Positions 62,205-64,000 of a stretch of DNA of 64,000 nt are shown one piece after another. Origin of the DNA: an uncultured Selenomonadales bacterium (GTDB lineage Bacteria; Bacillota; Negativicutes; Acidaminococcales; Acidaminococcaceae); NCBI GenBank assembly GCA_900315805.1, contig ONAN01000001.1, positions 124,001-188,000 on the forward strand. The letters are read 5' to 3'. The notes beneath the pieces were generated by a model. The model was given only the letters and a program-made list of their open reading frames with translations. It made no database searches and had not been told where the DNA came from. Each line of letters starts with the position of its first letter. The stretch's first letter is position 1. The position numbers were made by a program, and so were the translations under genes.

Positions 62205-63671
62205 ATGAATATCAAGAACCGCTTGATTTTATCCCACATACTGACTTTCTTCATTCCCATCGTCATGACCTTTTTCGTTTTCCTTCTGTGCGCCGCCGGC
62301 CTGGCCGTTTTCGCACACAGCGGGAACCATATTTACGCTGAAAACGACAACCAGTTCCAACGCATCACCATGGCCATCCACCATACGGTGTTCCGCAGCC
62401 TGCGCAGCCATCCGGACGGAGATTTGTCCGGTATGTGGCTCATGGGCTTGCTGGATCCGGACTACAACTGCATCGTGGTCAACCGGGAAGGGCTGGTCGT
62501 CTACACTTATGGGAACCAGTCCCTGGCGAAAAACCTCACACCGGAAATGAAGGAGATCATGCTCTCGCTGGAACAGGCTCCCAGCGGGGTGCGTTATGCT
62601 TCATCCAAAAAAGAGAACTTCTATATGGAAAAACAGATTGTGAAAGGCCAGGCTTATACGCTTCATTACTTCAACCGGATTGCACCGCCTGCCTCGGACG
62701 AAGTTTTCGAACACGCCCTGCACATTACGGAACTCTTCTGCGCGCTCTCGCTGCTGGCCTTCATCGTGCTCTCGAGCTGGTTCCTGTCGCGCTTCGTGCT
62801 GCGTCACATCATACCGCCCCTGAAGGAGCTGCAGTATGCCTCGGAGCGTATCCAGGAAGGAGACCTTGGCGTCCGCATCGGTCACGGCCGGCAGGATGAA
62901 TTCCGTCCGGTGGTCGACGCCTTCAACATCATGGCCGTCAAGCTGCAGGATTCCCTGAAGGAACGGGAACGGCAGGAAGAAAACCGCAAAGAGCTGATTG
63001 CCAGCATCTCCCACGATATCCGCACCCCCCTGACGGCCATCAAGGCCTATGTCGAAGGGTTGAAGGACAACGTGGCCTCGACGCCGGAAAAACGGAAACA
63101 GTACCTGGATGTCATCGACCACAAGACGGAGGACCTGAACCGCATGGTGGAACAGCTCTTCCTGCTTTCCAAAATCGATTTGGGCGAGCGGGCCGTTCCC
63201 ATGAAACAGCTCGACCTGGGGCAGTCCCTGCGGAACATTGCGGCAGAAAACGAGCTGCACTGGAAACAGGCCGGTGCCCATGTGGCGCTGACCGTGCCGG
63301 AAAACCCCGTTCCTGTCCGGGGCAGCGGGATGCTGCTGGAACGGATTTTACAGAACCTGGTTTCCAACAGTGCCAAATACAGGACATTGCCGGAAGCGGA
63401 AGTCCAGTGCCATCTTACCATGGAAGACGGGCGCGCGGTCCTGCGTGTGTGGGACAACGGCCCCGGCGTGCCGGAAGACCTGCTGCAGCGCCTGACGGAC
63501 CCCTTCTTCCGGACCGATAAGGCGCGCACGCACACGGCGGACGGGAGCGGCATCGGCCTGACCATCGTGGCCCGGTCCGTAGCCCTCATGCAGGGCACGC
63601 TGCAAATTGAAAATGTGGTACCGAACGGGTTGTCCTTCACGATGACCTTCCCGCTGGATAAGGAGGAATGA
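62205..63671 (+). CDS. Sensor histidine kinase
   Basis: A 488-residue kinase: TM1 (about 12-38), a sensor domain outside (about 40-175), TM2 (about 176-200), HAMP (about 200-250), HisKA with SISHDIRTPLTAIK (H270), and HATPase with LVSNSAKYRTLPE, WDNGPGVPEDL and GSGIGLTIV. GAGG precedes the ATG. The stop overlaps a possible regulator ATG. Its environment (divergent LtaS-like gene) suggests envelope sensing, by inference only. Confidence 0.95.
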   Translation: MNIKNRLILSHILTFFIPIVMTFFVFLLCAAGLAVFAHSGNHIYAENDNQFQRITMAIHHTVFRSLRSHPDGDLSGMWLMGLLDPDYNCIVVNREGLVVYTYGNQSLAKNLTPEMKEIMLSLEQAPSGVRYASSKKENFYMEKQIVKGQAYTLHYFNRIAPPASDEVFEHALHITELFCALSLLAFIVLSSWFLSRFVLRHIIPPLKELQYASERIQEGDLGVRIGHGRQDEFRPVVDAFNIMAVKLQDSLKERERQEENRKELIASISHDIRTPLTAIKAYVEGLKDNVASTPEKRKQYLDVIDHKTEDLNRMVEQLFLLSKIDLGERAVPMKQLDLGQSLRNIAAENELHWKQAGAHVALTVPENPVPVRGSGMLLERILQNLVSNSAKYRTLPEAEVQCHLTMEDGRAVLRVWDNGPGVPEDLLQRLTDPFFRTDKARTHTADGSGIGLTIVARSVALMQGTLQIENVVPNGLSFTMTFPLDKEE

Positions 63672-63673
63672 CG

Positions 63674-64000
63674 ATGAAAGACATGATTCTGATCATTGAA
63701 GACGACAAGGATATTGCGGCCATTGAAAAAGATTATATGGAAATCAACGGATATGGCGCCGTCATCAAGGGCGACGGCCGCGAAGGCATGGAAGCGGCCC
63801 TGACAGGTCATTACAGCCTGATCCTCCTCGATGTGATGCTGCCCGGCATAGACGGCTTTGAAATCTGCCGTAAGATACGGGACAAGATTGATACCCCGAT
63901 CCTCATGGTGACGGCCCGCAATACGGACATCGACAAGATCCGCGGCCTAGGGCTGGGAGCCGATGACTACATTGAAAAGCCCTTCTCCCCTGCCGTCCTG
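63674..64000 (+). CDS. Response regulator, OmpR type (3' end cut by window)
   Basis: The 109 visible codons are a receiver domain with IIEDDKDI (acidic pair, D10-D11), D53 in LLDVMLPG, T80 and K102 in IEKPFSP. The output domain lies beyond the window; pairing with a HAMP kinase makes an OmpR-type winged helix likely. I start at 63674 because AGGAGG is 7 bases upstream; the in-frame ATG at 63668 overlaps the kinase stop and is only 1 base from that site. Confidence 0.93.
   Translation, partial: MKDMILIIEDDKDIAAIEKDYMEINGYGAVIKGDGREGMEAALTGHYSLILLDVMLPGIDGFEICRKIRDKIDTPILMVTARNTDIDKIRGLGLGADDYIEKPFSPAVL

Noticed and set aside
62051-62266. 71-codon minus-strand frame in the divergent gap
   Set aside because: It overlaps the promoter and start of the plus-strand kinase and has no ribosome site.

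Overview
The window reads as a contiguous chromosomal segment of a GC-rich Firmicutes-type bacterium. PolC-type replicase, the rimP-nusA-ylxR-ylxQ-infB-rbfA-nrnA-truB-ribF gene order, YlbF, TrmK, YqeG, FabK and Gram-positive style promoters all point that way. Together with phosphatidylethanolamine synthesis, a WecG/TagA enzyme and the uppS-cdsA-dxr-rseP-ispG-proS-polC block, this suggests Negativicutes, perhaps Acidaminococcaceae. The lineage is an inference: no 16S rRNA and no lipid A or outer-membrane gene lies in the window. No phage, insertion sequence, CRISPR array or other recent-transfer signature was seen.

Layout. 1-5647 (minus): a glycosyltransferase cut by the window edge, pssA, psd, a WecG/TagA enzyme, prfC and a CxxC-rich protein. 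5713-5877: a stand-alone tRNA-Pro(GGG) with a consensus promoter and a terminator. 5939-11365 (minus): a probable operon cobO-der-plsY-ACT protein-hom-thrB. 11388-13335: a DUF512 radical-SAM protein and rpsO, each with its own promoter. 13360-21833 (minus): the rimP-to-ribF translation operon behind a strong promoter and a leader hairpin. 21908-33300 (minus): uppS-cdsA-dxr-rseP-ispG-proS-mgtC-polC. 33397-37176 (minus): pyrH-frr-PASTA-like-ferredoxin and rpsB-tsf. 37228-39236: thrC and ybaK. 39394-46330: nadE, a secreted protein and ilvD on plus, with fabK and a lipoprotein hydrolase on minus. 46354-54712 (minus): a nine-gene cluster running from a response regulator and histidine kinase to murB and two unknown proteins. 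54761-56343 (minus): an NlpC/P60 endopeptidase with a long leader, and rnpB. 56443-64000: an XRE regulator, a small unknown gene, a YhaM-type nuclease, nif3, trmK, an LtaS/OpgB-type transferase and a second two-component system cut by the right edge.

The window is mostly housekeeping: translation, isoprenoid and phospholipid supply for the envelope, threonine synthesis split over two loci (hom-thrB and thrC), cell-wall turnover and two signalling systems. The most unusual feature is PolC. It lacks the DEDDh proofreading exonuclease normally inserted in its PHP domain, yet keeps all nine expected PHP metal ligands. Other points of interest are a VanX/DdpX-like protein lacking a zinc-ligand histidine, a repeat-rich IF-2 N-terminus, a free-standing PASTA-like mini-protein, palindromes in several 5' leaders, and recurrent extended -10 promoters.
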